A stretch of 64,000 bases of DNA, from the NCBI RefSeq assembly GCF_019139675.1, contig NZ_CP077077.1, positions 2,294,001 through 2,358,000 of the forward strand. The letters run 5' to 3'. Position numbers and translations under genes: made by a program. The notes beneath the pieces are model-generated. The model was not told the DNA's origin, ran no database searches, and was given only the letters and a program-made list of their open reading frames with translations. The stretch comes from Pseudomonas maumuensis. GTDB taxonomy: Bacteria > Pseudomonadota > Gammaproteobacteria > Pseudomonadales > Pseudomonadaceae. How positions within the stretch are numbered: the first letter of the stretch is position 1; each line of letters opens with the position of its first letter. This document shows, in pieces, positions 1 through 8,615 of the stretch.

Positions 1-340
1 GGGCGTCGACCCGCAAGGTGGAGTTGAATAGGTTGCTTTGCTGCTGCAGGCGGTCGATCTCGGCCTGCACCAACTGATCGTCATCAGGGTGCAGGGCGCA
101 TTGGCTGGCGCTGTAGGCCAGTTGCTGCAAGGCATTGCCCAAGGTGGTCTCGGTCACGGCGGCCAGTTTGGCGGCATAGGCACGGTTGGCTTCCAGGGCG
201 CTGTCGATCAGCAGTTGGCGTTGCACCCGATAGCTGGCGAAGTAACTGGCCAGCAGCATCACCAGCGCGGTGGTGGCGCAGAGCGCAAGTATGAGTGTGC
301 GCAGGTCGGGGCGCCGTTTGTGGGGGGAAACGTATCGCAA
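1..340 (-). CDS. Membrane sensor protein, N-terminal part (probable diguanylate cyclase/sensor)
   Basis: The reading frame runs off the left edge of the window. The visible residues start RYVSPHKRRPDLRTL and continue into one hydrophobic segment (about residues 15-35), then a periplasmic stretch with LLIDSALEANRAYAAKLA and predicted helices. This layout is typical of the N-terminus of Pseudomonas sensor proteins that end in GGDEF or kinase domains. The LLIDsaLEANRaYAAKLA stretch reminds me of sensor diguanylate cyclases, but no output domain lies inside the window. The start is a TTG at 340 because no ATG precedes the membrane segment and a stop lies shortly upstream. The start and the output function are uncertain. 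Confidence 0.5.
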   Translation of the reverse strand, partial: MRYVSPHKRRPDLRTLILALCATTALVMLLASYFASYRVQRQLLIDSALEANRAYAAKLAAVTETTLGNALQQLAYSASQCALHPDDDQLVQAEIDRLQQQSNLFNSTLRVDA

Positions 341-499
341 TCCTTGGCCTCGTGGGATACAGCGGGTGGTTCACCCTACGCGCTTGGCGCAAGGTGAACC
401 ATGCATACGGACAATTGCAGGCTTAGCTGATCGGGTGCGCTCAGATTTCTTACAGTAATCATGGATTTTGCCGCGATGGTGCCCCGTGCTTACCCGGCA

Positions 500-979
500 T
501 CAGGGCGCGGCCTGCTCCAGGGCCCGCAGGTCATCTTCGACCTGCTGCATGCGCGCTTGTGCCAGGGCCTGGACCTTGGTATCGCTGGCGCTCTCGCGCA
601 TCAGGCGGGTGAGTTTTTCGCTCAGGCGCTTGCCCTCGTCGCTCTGGCTTAGCGCCTTGGCCTTGGCCGGGTCGCGGGTGACCTGGACGATGGTGGCGAA
701 CTCGGTATCGTTGAAGTTTTCTTCGCTGTACAGCTTGAACAGGTCCTGGCGCTGGTCCTCGACGGTGAGGTGCTTGCGCAGCACTGCCTTGATCTTGTCC
801 TGGGGCACCTGTGCATGGGTCATGGCCAGCAGCCCGGCCATGCGCTCGATGTTGTGGTCGTAGGCTTCCTGCAAGGGCAAGTTGGCGAGGATCTGTTCCT
901 CACGGCTGGGCTTTTGGTCGCAGGCGGCGAGGGCGCCGAGCAGGAGCACGGGCAATAGTAGTCGGGTCAGGCGGGGCAT
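500..979 (-). CDS. Small predicted lipoprotein, function unknown
   Basis: This 159-residue protein begins with a lipoprotein signal peptide: basic MPRLTR, a leucine-rich core, and lipobox LGALAAC with the acylated Cys near residue 20. The rest is charged and helical, with no catalytic motif that I recognise. It is probably anchored in the inner or outer membrane, facing the periplasm. It stands alone between the partial sensor gene and a small membrane-protein gene on the same strand. I do not recognise a named family. Confidence 0.75.
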   Translation of the reverse strand: MPRLTRLLLPVLLLGALAACDQKPSREEQILANLPLQEAYDHNIERMAGLLAMTHAQVPQDKIKAVLRKHLTVEDQRQDLFKLYSEENFNDTEFATIVQVTRDPAKAKALSQSDEGKRLSEKLTRLMRESASDTKVQALAQARMQQVEDDLRALEQAAP

Positions 980-1035
980 GGGGCAGCCTTGGGCACGGTA
1001 AGGCTTGCGAGTCTACTGCAAACGCGGTGGGAAAT

Positions 1036-1191
1036 TCAGCGTTGCAACGGATTGCGCAGGCGTACCCAGACAATCGCCGGCAGGGCCATCAGCAGCCATT
1101 TCAGGTAGCGGTTCACTTCGTAGTGCTCGCAGGCGATACCGATGGCCGTGCAGACCACCACCACCGCCACGAACTGGATCATTCTTTCCAT
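1036..1191 (-). CDS. Small single-pass or two-pass membrane protein, 51 residues
   Basis: This short frame translates as MERMIQFVAVVVVCTAIGIA followed by CEHYEVNRYLKWLLMALPAI and a basic tail ending RNPLQR. It has two hydrophobic stretches (about residues 5-20 and 31-43) separated by a charged turn, as expected for a tiny inner-membrane hairpin protein. It is intact from ATG to stop and on the same strand as the upstream-lying lipoprotein gene. Function is unknown. The support is the composition and the intact frame only. Confidence 0.5.
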   Translation of the reverse strand: MERMIQFVAVVVVCTAIGIACEHYEVNRYLKWLLMALPAIVWVRLRNPLQR

Positions 1192-1474
1192 CGGTAGAGT
1201 TCCATCATTGCTGGGGCCAAAAGGGCCGCGGCGCGCACTTTAGCAGGTGGTGCGGGGGACCGAGGGTGGTATGCCATACGGCGTAACACTTTCACGGCGG
1301 CATGTGGCTGCCAGCTTGCTTATCGTGCGGCAATCCTGGCGTCCAAGGCGTTATCACATCCGGTGTCTGATAGGCCATCCCAACCGACACCGGCACTGCT
1401 CAACACCGTGTTCATTTCCATTCCCGCCGCATTCGCCTACCGTCTCCTTCCATCCCATCACAAGGAGATCACGC

Positions 1475-1795
1475 ATGCCCGAGCTTGCGTTGTACAAGGT
1501 GAAACTGCTGGACGAATTCGAGGCCCGCGAAGATGACTGGAGTTTCGGCCACTTCGAGCGCCGGCTGACCCAAGTCAAGCCCGCCGCCAACTATCAGGAT
1601 GCCAAGGGCATCATCAAGGCCGCGCACCTGGCGAACAACTGGCCGAACACGGTAAAGCGCTACCTGCTGAGCAACTACCAGGTACACGGCAATGTCAGCA
1701 GCGAGCTGACCGAAACCTTCATGCAAGTGCTGGCCAGCCTGACGCCGCAGGAGATGAAGGACTGGAAGCTACCGCAGGTAAACCAACCGGCCTGA
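1475..1795 (+). CDS. Conserved hypothetical protein, 106 residues
   Basis: The protein starts MPELALYKVKLLDEFEARED and has no signal peptide or membrane segment. The ATG at 1475 follows a good ribosome binding site (AAGGAG at about 1461-1467), so longer upstream extensions of the frame are rejected. It is rich in charged and aromatic residues (WSFGHFERRL, NNWPNTVKRYLL), suggesting a small cytosolic globular protein. A hairpin with a GCGCCGC/GCGGCGC stem follows the stop codon. I do not recognise its function. Confidence 0.7.
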   Translation: MPELALYKVKLLDEFEAREDDWSFGHFERRLTQVKPAANYQDAKGIIKAAHLANNWPNTVKRYLLSNYQVHGNVSSELTETFMQVLASLTPQEMKDWKLPQVNQPA

Positions 1796-1814
1796 TCACC
1801 GACAAGCCGGCAAT

Positions 1815-1832
1815 GCGCCGCGTCAGCGGCGC
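1815..1832. terminator. Hairpin between convergent genes
   Basis: GCGCCGC and GCGGCGC form a seven-base-pair stem with a TCA-type loop. The hairpin sits between the stops of two converging genes (1795 plus, 1848 minus) and is followed by CTTTG on the plus strand. It may act as a weak terminator for either side. There is no long T run. Confidence 0.45.
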
Positions 1833-1847
1833 TTTGCGTCACATTGC

Positions 1848-2633
1848 TCAGGCACGAAACCGCAGCACCCGCGCCCCATCATATGGATCGACCAGGTAGT
1901 GCCCATGCACCCCGAACGTCCCCAACAACCGCTCCGGCGTCAGCACCGCCTCCGGCTTGCCTAGCGCAACCAACCGCCCCTGATCGAGCACGGCCAGCCG
2001 GTCGCAGGTCAATGCCTGGTTGAGATCATGCAAGGCCACCAGCGTCGTCACCGCCAGCGCCTGCACCTGGCGCAGCAAACCGAGCTGGTGCTGGATGTCG
2101 AGATGGTTGGTCGGCTCGTCGAGCAACAACACCTGCGGCCGTTGCGCCAGGGCCCGGGCGATATGCACGCGCTGGCGTTCGCCACCGGACAGTTCGCCCC
2201 ATAGCCGTCGGCGCAGGTGGCTAGCGTCGGCGTCGGCCAGCGCCTGTTCGACGATGGCGCGGTCATCGTTGCCGAACGGTGCCAGGGCCGAGAGCCAGGG
2301 TGTACGGCCCAGGGCGACGGCGTCATACACGCTGATGGCGTCCAGGGTGTCGGCCTGTTGCTCGACCAGGGCCAGGCGTTGAGCGATATGCCGCCGTGGC
2401 ATGCGTTCCAGCGCGTCGCCGAGCAGGCGCACGCTGCCACTGCTTGGGGTGCGCAGGCCGGCGAGCAGCTTGAGCAGGGTGGACTTGCCCGAGCCGTTGG
2501 GGCCGACCACGCCCAAGGTTTCGCCGGGCAGCACGCTCAGGTCGACAGCCTGCAGCACATCGCGCCCACCCAGGCGCAGACCAAGCCCTTGGCAGCTGAG
2601 CGGCGCCTCGACGATGGCGGTCATCACGCTCAT
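1848..2633 (-). CDS. ABC transporter ATP-binding protein, corrinoid/iron-complex family
   Basis: This 261-residue ATPase energises import through the FecCD-type permease encoded just upstream. Walker A GPNGSGKST is at residues 44-52, the signature is LSGGERQRVHIARAL, and Walker B with D-loop is VLLLDEPTNHLD, followed by the switch histidine in ALHDLNQ. Its ATG overlaps the permease stop (ATGA), so the two are translationally coupled. Because the operon lies behind a cobalamin riboswitch, the likely cargo is vitamin B12 or another corrinoid (a BtuD role). Iron-siderophore ATPases look the same in sequence. The family call is secure; the cargo is inferred from the riboswitch. Confidence 0.9.
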   Translation of the reverse strand: MSVMTAIVEAPLSCQGLGLRLGGRDVLQAVDLSVLPGETLGVVGPNGSGKSTLLKLLAGLRTPSSGSVRLLGDALERMPRRHIAQRLALVEQQADTLDAISVYDAVALGRTPWLSALAPFGNDDRAIVEQALADADASHLRRRLWGELSGGERQRVHIARALAQRPQVLLLDEPTNHLDIQHQLGLLRQVQALAVTTLVALHDLNQALTCDRLAVLDQGRLVALGKPEAVLTPERLLGTFGVHGHYLVDPYDGARVLRFRA

Positions 2634-3646
2634 GGGCGCCCCCGGCGGCTGACCAGGATCAGCGCGAACAGCGGCGCGCCGATCAAGGCCGTGACCACGC
2701 CCACCGGGATCACCTGGCCGGCGATCAGGGTACGCGAGAGGATGTCGGCGACGATCAGGAACAGCGCACCGCCCAGGGCGCTGGCCGGCAGCAGACGGCT
2801 ATGCCCGGGGCCGAGCAACAGGCGCAGGGCATGGGGAATGACCAGGCCGACGAAGCCGATGGCACCGACGATGGACACCATCACCGCGGTGACCAGCGCC
2901 GCGCAGCTGATCAGCAGCAGCTGTGTGCGGCGCACCGGTACGCCCAGCGAGGCCGCCGAGTCGGCGCCGAAGGTGAAGGCGTCCAGTGCCCGGCGCTGCC
3001 ACAGGCATATCGCGAGGCCGAACAGGGCGACTGGCACCGCCAGCCACACCGACGGCCAGCGCACGCCGCTGAGGTTGCCCAGCAGCCAGAACAGGATGCC
3101 GCGGGCCTGCTCGGCGGTGGCCGACTTGGTGATGAGGAAGGCGGTGAGGGCGTTGAACAGTTGCGAGCCGGCGATGCCGGCGAGGATCACCTGGGCGTTG
3201 TCCTGGCGGCTGCCACTGGCGCGCGACAGCAGCAACACCAGGGCGAACGCCGCCAGCGCGCCGATGAAGGCGCCGGCCGACAGCGACAGCACCGCGCCGC
3301 CCAGGCCGAACAGCCCCACCGCCACGGCACCGGTCGAGGCGCCGGCCGATAGGCCCAGCAGGTACGGCTCGGCCAACGGGTTGCGCAGCAGCGCCTGGAG
3401 GATCACCCCGCAGGTCGCCAGCCCCGCACCGCAAGCGGCGGCGACCAGGGTGCGCGGCAGGCGGTAGTTCCAGACGATGCCGGCGTCGATCGGGTCGACG
3501 GCATGGCCGGCCTGCCACAGCTGGTTGGCCAGCACCTGCCAGATCGCCTCGGTACTTACCCGGGTCTCGCCGATGGCGATCCCAGCCAGCATGGCCACGC
3601 ACAGGGCGAGCAAAGCAAAGAGGCTGATGGGCAGCAGGCGGCTCAT
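2630..3646 (-). CDS. FecCD/BtuC-type ABC permease
   Basis: This 338-residue polytopic inner-membrane protein has about ten hydrophobic segments. It shows typical FecCD-family stretches, such as RLPRTLVAAACGAGLATCGV near residue 66, NPLAEPYLLGLSAGA near residue 89, and GAIGFVGLVIPHALRLLLG near residue 260. It forms the channel for a periplasmic binding-protein-dependent importer of corrinoids or metal chelates. Its ATG overlaps the stop of the binding-protein gene, and its own stop overlaps the ATPase start, so all three are coupled. Control by the upstream cobalamin riboswitch argues for a corrinoid substrate. Confidence 0.92.
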   Translation of the reverse strand: MSRLLPISLFALLALCVAMLAGIAIGETRVSTEAIWQVLANQLWQAGHAVDPIDAGIVWNYRLPRTLVAAACGAGLATCGVILQALLRNPLAEPYLLGLSAGASTGAVAVGLFGLGGAVLSLSAGAFIGALAAFALVLLLSRASGSRQDNAQVILAGIAGSQLFNALTAFLITKSATAEQARGILFWLLGNLSGVRWPSVWLAVPVALFGLAICLWQRRALDAFTFGADSAASLGVPVRRTQLLLISCAALVTAVMVSIVGAIGFVGLVIPHALRLLLGPGHSRLLPASALGGALFLIVADILSRTLIAGQVIPVGVVTALIGAPLFALILVSRRGRP

Positions 3647-4656
3647 GGCTGCGGTGCTTTACCGCTGGCGAAGGCGCTGGACAGCACATCCAGGCCGCGG
3701 AACAGACGAATGCCGGCCTGCATGGCGTCGGCGTCGAGGACGATGATGCGGCCGTGCTTGACGGCGTCCATGTTGCGCGTGACCGGGTCGTTGCGCAGGA
3801 AATCGAGTTTCAGCTGGTAATCGTCGGCCGGGTAGCGGCGGCGGTCCATGCGCGCAACGATCAGCCAGGTGGGGTTGGCCCTGGCCAGGGTTTCCCAGCC
3901 CACGGTAGGCCATTCTTCGCTGGACTCGACCACGTTGCGCACGCCGAGGGTCTGCAGCATGTAGTCGGCCACGCCCTGGCGCCCGGCGACATAGGGGTCG
4001 GTCTTGAGGTCGGCGCTGGAGAACCAGAACAGCGCGCTGGTGTGCGCCAGGTCCTGGCCGGCCAGGCGCTGCCTGGCCCGTTCCAGCTGGCCCTGGAGCT
4101 CGGCATTCAGGCGTGCGCCACGCTCCTGCACGTCGAAGATCTCGGCCAGCTGGCTGACGCTCTTGTAGATGCTCTGCACCTTGAACGGCTGCAGGCGGGT
4201 GCCGTCGGCACCCACCAGATTGTCCTTGCCCTCGCAGTCCGAGGGCAGCAGGTAGGTGGGGATGCCCAGCTCCTGGAACTGCTCGCGGGTGCCGACCGCG
4301 CCCTGGGCGCCGATCATCCATTCGAACTGCGCCGTCACCAGTTGCGGACGTTTGCCGACCACCGCTTCGAAGCTCGGTTCGTTGTCGGCCAGGCGTGGGA
4401 TCTTGTCGTTCTGTGCCTTGAATTCCGGCAGCACGTTGTTGAACCACAGCGAGGTGCCGGCCAGCCGCTCACCCAGGCCCAGGGCATAGAGCAGCTCGGT
4501 GCCGGCCTGGCCGACGGTCACCGCCCGTTGCGGGGCCTGGGTGAAGGTCTGCGGCATGCCGCAGTTGTCGACGGTCAGCGGGTACTGGGTCGCGCTGGCG
4601 TGGGCCAGGCTCGACAGGGACAGGCCGGCGAGGAGGACGGCGAGGCGGTGCGGCAT
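3643..4656 (-). CDS. Periplasmic substrate-binding protein of the B12-regulated ABC importer
   Basis: This 337-residue protein starts with a Sec signal peptide (MPHRLAVLLAGLSLSSLAHA, cleaved near residue 20). It then has the class III binding-protein fold used for cobalamin and siderophores: an AVTVGQAGTELLYALGLGERLAG lobe, a PSFEAVVGKRPQLVTA segment and a long linker helix. The ATG at 4656 was chosen because the signal peptide begins there; the frame stays open far upstream but that part crosses the riboswitch. It is the first gene of the three-gene importer operon. Corrinoid binding is inferred from the riboswitch, not from ligand residues. Confidence 0.88.
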   Translation of the reverse strand: MPHRLAVLLAGLSLSSLAHASATQYPLTVDNCGMPQTFTQAPQRAVTVGQAGTELLYALGLGERLAGTSLWFNNVLPEFKAQNDKIPRLADNEPSFEAVVGKRPQLVTAQFEWMIGAQGAVGTREQFQELGIPTYLLPSDCEGKDNLVGADGTRLQPFKVQSIYKSVSQLAEIFDVQERGARLNAELQGQLERARQRLAGQDLAHTSALFWFSSADLKTDPYVAGRQGVADYMLQTLGVRNVVESSEEWPTVGWETLARANPTWLIVARMDRRRYPADDYQLKLDFLRNDPVTRNMDAVKHGRIIVLDADAMQAGIRLFRGLDVLSSAFASGKAPQP

Positions 4657-4780
4657 GGTGGGGCGATCTCCTGAGTGGTACACGGAATGGCCCACGGACA
4701 GGCATCGCCAGGCAGCCTGCGAAAGCACGCGGCCAGGGGCGGATGACCATCCCGGACACCCCGCCGGTTGGTGAATGCGT

Positions 4781-4952
4781 GCCGGCAGGTCTCCTGACTG
4801 GTGCGTCCAGGCCGGCGCCAGCCTTCCCGGGTCGGCAGACCCAGTGGCATCGATGGCGCAGGCTCGGCACCTACAGTTGCGGGGGCAGTTCCCTTTGGAT
4901 CGCCAGCGGCGAGCCCGGGATTCCCTTTTGATTCCGTGTGGAAACCGGCGGG
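4781..4952 (-). promoter_or_regulatory. Cobalamin riboswitch (importer operon leader)
   Basis: Read on the minus strand, the leader contains AAAAGGGAAT, then the conserved core CTGCCCCCGCAACTGTAGG, and ends with the B12-box-like AGTCAGGAGACCTGCCGGC (4781-4799). These elements occur in the right order and spacing for an AdoCbl riboswitch. It ends about 125 nt before the start of the binding-protein gene. B12 binding should reduce expression of the importer. Confidence 0.9.
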
Positions 4953-4991
4953 CGGCATGGTAGACCATCGGACTGTCGGGTGAAAACGCTT

Positions 4992-6152
4992 TTACAGGTA
5001 CTTGAGCCAGGCGATATCGCGCCGGCGCGCTTTCAGCCGGGCAAACCAGCGCACCGGCAGGTACAGGGTAAGTGGCAGCAGCACGGCGGTCAGCCACACC
5101 GCGCCGATACCATCGAAACCGAAAAAGCGGCCCTGGTTCAGGCCGAACAGCGCCACGCAGGCCACGTAAAGCAGCTTGAGCGCATACAGGTGCAGCAGGT
5201 AGAAGAACATCGGCGCGGCGCCGAACACCGCAAGCGGGCCGATCCAGCGGGCGTCGCCGGCACGCTCGAAGCCGCGCAGCAGGAGCAGGCCGACGCCGAG
5301 GGTCAGGGCCAGGAACAGCAGCGACGGTGGGTACTTGGTGATATTGAAGAAGCTCATCAGCGTCTGCCCGACGCTGGCGTAGAGGCTCCAGGGGGCTTCG
5401 CCATAGCCATTGAGCAGGCGCAACGCGCTGAACCCCAGCAGCAAGGTGGCGCCGGACCATAGCAGGCGCTGCTGGCGCTTGCCGGCGTCGCTGCTCCGCG
5501 CGAACCACGGGCCGAGCCCATAACCCAGGGCGATCACGCCGATCCATGGCAACAGCGGGTAGGACGTGCGTAGGCGCAGATGTTCGCCCACTTCCAGCCA
5601 ACTGCGCTCATGCAGGATCGCCCATGGCACATGCAGCGCCGATTCCGGCCCGAAGTGCAGGCCATCGAGCAGGTTGTGACCGGCGACGATCAGCGCGCCA
5701 AGGGCGAGCAGCGCCGGGCGCGGCAGCCACACCAGCAGCGACAGGGCGAGCATGCTCAGGCCGATGGCCCAGATCACCTGCAGGTAGATCACGCTCGGTG
5801 GCAACTGGAAGGTCCAGGCGAAGTTGACCAGGGTGAATTCCAGCACAACCAGGAACAGACCGCGCTTGAACAGGAACACCGAGACATCGCCCCGGCCGTG
5901 GTGTTTTTCGCCGTAGAGCCAGGCAGCCAGCCCGGTGAGCAGCACGAACACCGGTGCGCACAGATGCGCCAGGGTGCGGCTGGCGAACAGGCTGGGTTCG
6001 GTGGCGTCGATCGCGTCGATGGTCATCGGGTCGCTGACCTGGCGATGCAGGAAGAAGGTTTCGCGCACGTGGTCCAGCAGCATGAACAGGATCACCAGAC
6101 CGCGCAGGGCGTCGATGCTTTGCAGGCGTTGGGGGAGTTGGGGGCTGGCCAT
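4992..6152 (-). CDS. DUF1624/heparan-alpha-glucosaminide acetyltransferase-like membrane protein
   Basis: This 386-residue polytopic membrane protein begins MASPQLPQRLQSIDALRGL, with the family signature (R..sIDalRGlvi..M.lDH) at residues 9-29 and about ten transmembrane segments. Members are predicted acyltransferases that move acetyl or succinyl groups across the inner membrane. The substrate in Pseudomonas is not known to me. The ATG at 6152 starts directly before the signature; an upstream extension of the frame overlaps REP-like DNA and was rejected. It precedes the B12 riboswitch on the same strand, but nothing ties it to corrinoid uptake. Confidence 0.8.
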   Translation of the reverse strand: MASPQLPQRLQSIDALRGLVILFMLLDHVRETFFLHRQVSDPMTIDAIDATEPSLFASRTLAHLCAPVFVLLTGLAAWLYGEKHHGRGDVSVFLFKRGLFLVVLEFTLVNFAWTFQLPPSVIYLQVIWAIGLSMLALSLLVWLPRPALLALGALIVAGHNLLDGLHFGPESALHVPWAILHERSWLEVGEHLRLRTSYPLLPWIGVIALGYGLGPWFARSSDAGKRQQRLLWSGATLLLGFSALRLLNGYGEAPWSLYASVGQTLMSFFNITKYPPSLLFLALTLGVGLLLLRGFERAGDARWIGPLAVFGAAPMFFYLLHLYALKLLYVACVALFGLNQGRFFGFDGIGAVWLTAVLLPLTLYLPVRWFARLKARRRDIAWLKYL

Positions 6153-6238
6153 CGAGGAAAGTCGCAAACAGAGAAAGTAAAATGTTATCTCATAACAATT
6201 ACTGAATCCACAGGGACGCATTGGTGTCGACTCGACCG

Positions 6239-6312
6239 GCGCCATCGCGGGGTAAGCCCGCTCCTAGTAGGGGGAGCGCATGACCTGTAGGAGCAGGCTT
6301 GCCCGCGATGGC
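6239..6312. repeat. REP-type inverted repeat pair
   Basis: The arms GCCATCGCGGGGTAAGCCCG and TTGCCCGCGATGGC face each other around a short loop containing TAGGAGC and GGAGCGC words. This is the usual Pseudomonas REP/BIME layout. It lies between the cntB-like stop and the DUF1624 start. Confidence 0.75.
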
Positions 6313-6350
6313 ATCGTGCGCTCCACTGGAGCGCGATCTGGCTCTGGCCC

Positions 6351-7325
6351 TTAGAGATCCAGCACCAACCGCGCCGAGCGCGCCCGCGACACGCACAGCA
6401 TCATGCTCTGCTGCGCGGCTTTTTCCTCGTCGCTCAAGTACTGATCGAAATGCTCGGCCTCGCCTTCGAGGATCGCTGTCTCGCAGGTGCCGCACACCCC
6501 TTCACGGCACAGGCACTCGACCTTCGCGGCCTTGGACTTCTCGATGGCCTGGAGGATGGTCATGCCTTCCTCGACTTGCAGCTCGGTGCCCGAGCGGGCC
6601 AGCACCACGGTGAAGGCCGAACCTGTGGCCGGCGCGGCAGCGGCGAACTGTTCCCAATGCACACGGGACTCGGCGATGCCAGCGGCGGCGGCGGTGGCGA
6701 TCACCGCGTCGATCAGCGGCTTGGGCCCGCACACATAGAGGTGGGCGTCATCGGCCAGGCCCGCGCACAGCGCGGCGAGGTCGAGCTTGCGGTCCAGGCT
6801 GTCGATGTAGAACCGCGTGTTGCCGGCATGCGGGCCTTGTTCCAGGTCGCCCTGGAAGGCGCCGTGTTCCGGGGCGCGGAAGGCGTAGTGCAGCTCGTAG
6901 GGAGTGGCGCCACCTTCCAGCTCGTGCAACTGCGCCAGGAACGGGGTGATGCCGATGCCGCCGGCGATCAGCACGTGGCGCCCGGCATCGGCGTTCAGGG
7001 CGAACAGGTTGTTGGGTGTGGAGATGGTCAGCTCGCTGCCCACCGCGACCTGGTTGTGCATGAACGCCGAACCGCCCTTGGACTGCTCCTCGAGCCGCAC
7101 GCCGATCTGGTAGCTGTGCAACTGGCGCGGATCGCTCATCAGCGAGTAGGCATTGCTGAACTGGCTGCCGCAGGGCGACTGCATCTGCACGATCACGTGG
7201 CTGCCGCCGCTGAAGGCGGGCAGGGCGCCGCCGTCGGCGCGGGCCAGGGTGAAGCGCTTGATCTGTGGCGTGGCCTGTTCCACACCGGTCACGCGCACCT
7301 TGAACATCTCGTATTGCTTGGCCAT
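6351..7325 (-). CDS. cntB: Carnitine monooxygenase reductase subunit (CntB/YeaX)
   Basis: This 324-residue flavin and iron-sulfur reductase passes electrons from NAD(P)H to the Rieske oxygenase encoded just upstream. An FMN/NAD(P)H-binding module with SNAYSL and AGGIGITPFL comes first. A C-terminal plant-type 2Fe-2S domain follows, with CLCREGVCGTC and a final Cys near the C-terminus. It agrees along its length with my recollection of E. coli YeaX (for example KVECLCREGVCGTCETAILE). The start is the ATG at 7325; two more N-terminal codons of the frame are not needed. It is the last gene of the carnitine operon. Confidence 0.9.
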   Translation of the reverse strand: MAKQYEMFKVRVTGVEQATPQIKRFTLARADGGALPAFSGGSHVIVQMQSPCGSQFSNAYSLMSDPRQLHSYQIGVRLEEQSKGGSAFMHNQVAVGSELTISTPNNLFALNADAGRHVLIAGGIGITPFLAQLHELEGGATPYELHYAFRAPEHGAFQGDLEQGPHAGNTRFYIDSLDRKLDLAALCAGLADDAHLYVCGPKPLIDAVIATAAAAGIAESRVHWEQFAAAAPATGSAFTVVLARSGTELQVEEGMTILQAIEKSKAAKVECLCREGVCGTCETAILEGEAEHFDQYLSDEEKAAQQSMMLCVSRARSARLVLDL

Positions 7326-7388
7326 GGCGTACCTCGACAACGAAGCCCCGCGCCAGGCCCTGGCGCGGGGCGGGGAGCTGGCGTGTGT

Positions 7389-8510
7389 TCAGTCGTCCAG
7401 GTGGGCGACCGCGATCAGGTTGTGGAAGTGGGCGATGCCGTGCTCGCTGACGCCGCTGCGCTGGGCGTCGACCATGATCCGGCCCTGGCCACGGTAGCCG
7501 CGGGACTTCAGGCCTTTCTGCACGCTCTCGACCAGGCGCAGGTCTTCCGGGCGGAACACTTCGCGGTACCAGTCGATCAGCTTCTGCTGCTCTTCGGTGA
7601 TGTCCTTGTTGAGGAAGTAGACGTCGTAGTGCTGCAGGGTGGTTTCGGCATCGACCGGGAACTCGTAGATCACGGTCATGAAGTTGGCCCCTGGCGGTAC
7701 GTTGAACATGGTGCATGGCCAGGCCCAGAAGCCGGCGAAGGACGGGTCTTTCACCGACTCATCGAACTTGAACGACTGCTCCGAAGGCTTGGCCAGGCCG
7801 TATTGCAGGGTCCAGTTGCCGTGCAGGCTGTGGCTGTACTGGCCGACATCCACCGAATCGGAGAAGCCGGGGTGGGCCGGGGCGCAGTGGTAGCACTCCA
7901 GGTAGTTGTCGACGATGGATTTCCAGTTGGCCGGAGTGTCGCTGACGAAGCGCGCGGCCAGGTGCAGGTCGTCGATCATCGCGCAGGCTTCGCGCATGCG
8001 CTTCTGCAGGCCCGGCAGCTGGTCTTCGACAGAGCCTGCGTCGTTGTCCATGTTGATGAAGATGAAGCCGGCGTATTCCTCCACGCGCAGCTGCACCAGG
8101 GTGGAATTGTCCTTGTCGAAGTTGGCCACGTTCTCGCAGTTGCGCGCATGGGCCAGCTCGCCGTCGAGCTTGAAGGTCCAGGCGTGGTACGGGCAGGTGA
8201 TCACGTTCTTGGCCTTGCCGCTGCCCTCGAGCAGTTGGTGGCCGCGATGCGGGCAGACGTTGTAGAAGGCCCGCAGCACATCGTCGCGGCCACGCACGAC
8301 GATGATGCTCTCGCCGATCACCTGGCGGGTGATGTAGGCGTTCTTCTCGGCGACTTCGCTGCGGTGGCCGACGCAGATCCAACTGCGGGCGAAGATCGCT
8401 TCCTTCTCGTGTTCGAAAACGGCGGCCTGGGTGTAGAACTTGGCCGGGAGGGTGAAGGCTTCCTCGGGGTTGGCGCAGAAGTCGGCGGGCAGGCGTTTGA
8501 AATCGTTCAT
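7389..8510 (-). CDS. cntA: Carnitine monooxygenase oxygenase subunit (CntA/YeaW)
   Basis: This 373-residue Rieske non-haem iron oxygenase should split L-carnitine into trimethylamine and malic semialdehyde. The Rieske ligands are CPHRGH and CPYHAW (about residues 88-112). The catalytic iron motif is NYLECYHCAPAHPGF, where the Glu before Cys-Tyr-His takes the place usually held by Asp, a trait of carnitine oxygenases. It matches recalled E. coli YeaW almost throughout. Context supports carnitine: transporter, reductase and D-malate dehydrogenase adjoin in the E. coli order. A related gbcA-type betaine demethylase is less likely. Confidence 0.9.
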   Translation of the reverse strand: MNDFKRLPADFCANPEEAFTLPAKFYTQAAVFEHEKEAIFARSWICVGHRSEVAEKNAYITRQVIGESIIVVRGRDDVLRAFYNVCPHRGHQLLEGSGKAKNVITCPYHAWTFKLDGELAHARNCENVANFDKDNSTLVQLRVEEYAGFIFINMDNDAGSVEDQLPGLQKRMREACAMIDDLHLAARFVSDTPANWKSIVDNYLECYHCAPAHPGFSDSVDVGQYSHSLHGNWTLQYGLAKPSEQSFKFDESVKDPSFAGFWAWPCTMFNVPPGANFMTVIYEFPVDAETTLQHYDVYFLNKDITEEQQKLIDWYREVFRPEDLRLVESVQKGLKSRGYRGQGRIMVDAQRSGVSEHGIAHFHNLIAVAHLDD

Positions 8511-8529
8511 GGCTTTATCTCGGTTCTTA

Positions 8530-8557
8530 TTGGTTAACGCGTATCTGTTGGTTAACA
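8530..8557 (-). promoter_or_regulatory. Putative operator upstream of cntA
   Basis: Two GTTAAC words flank GCGTATCTGTTG. The stretch GTATCTGTTGGTTAACA (8541-8557) matches GTATCTTTTGGTTGACA (10314-10330), before the BCCT gene, at 15 of 17 positions. The shared copy in front of two genes of one locus suggests a common regulator site, perhaps for the LysR protein. Confidence 0.5.
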
Positions 8558-8583
8558 AGCTGGGCAAAAAAATTTGCCTGAAC

Positions 8584-8605
8584 GGGGGCGGGCAAGCCCG
8601 CTCCC
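8584..8605. repeat. Short REP-like hairpin between BCCT and cntA genes
   Basis: GGGGGCGGGC and GCCCGCTCCC pair around AA with one mismatch. The hairpin lies in the transporter-oxygenase gap, just upstream of the BCCT stop on the plus-strand map. It could reduce read-through or protect mRNA ends; it looks like a single REP unit. Confidence 0.5.
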
Positions 8606-8615
8606 AGGTTGTATT

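Noticed and set aside
3643..5601. Long 652-residue open frame covering the binding protein and more than 900 bases upstream
   Set aside because: The upstream part crosses the cobalamin riboswitch and the membrane-protein gene. The signal peptide at 4656 sets the true start.
6450..8537. Long plus-strand frame opposite the carnitine oxygenase and reductase genes
   Set aside because: It has no domain motif and is a codon-bias shadow of the two real genes.
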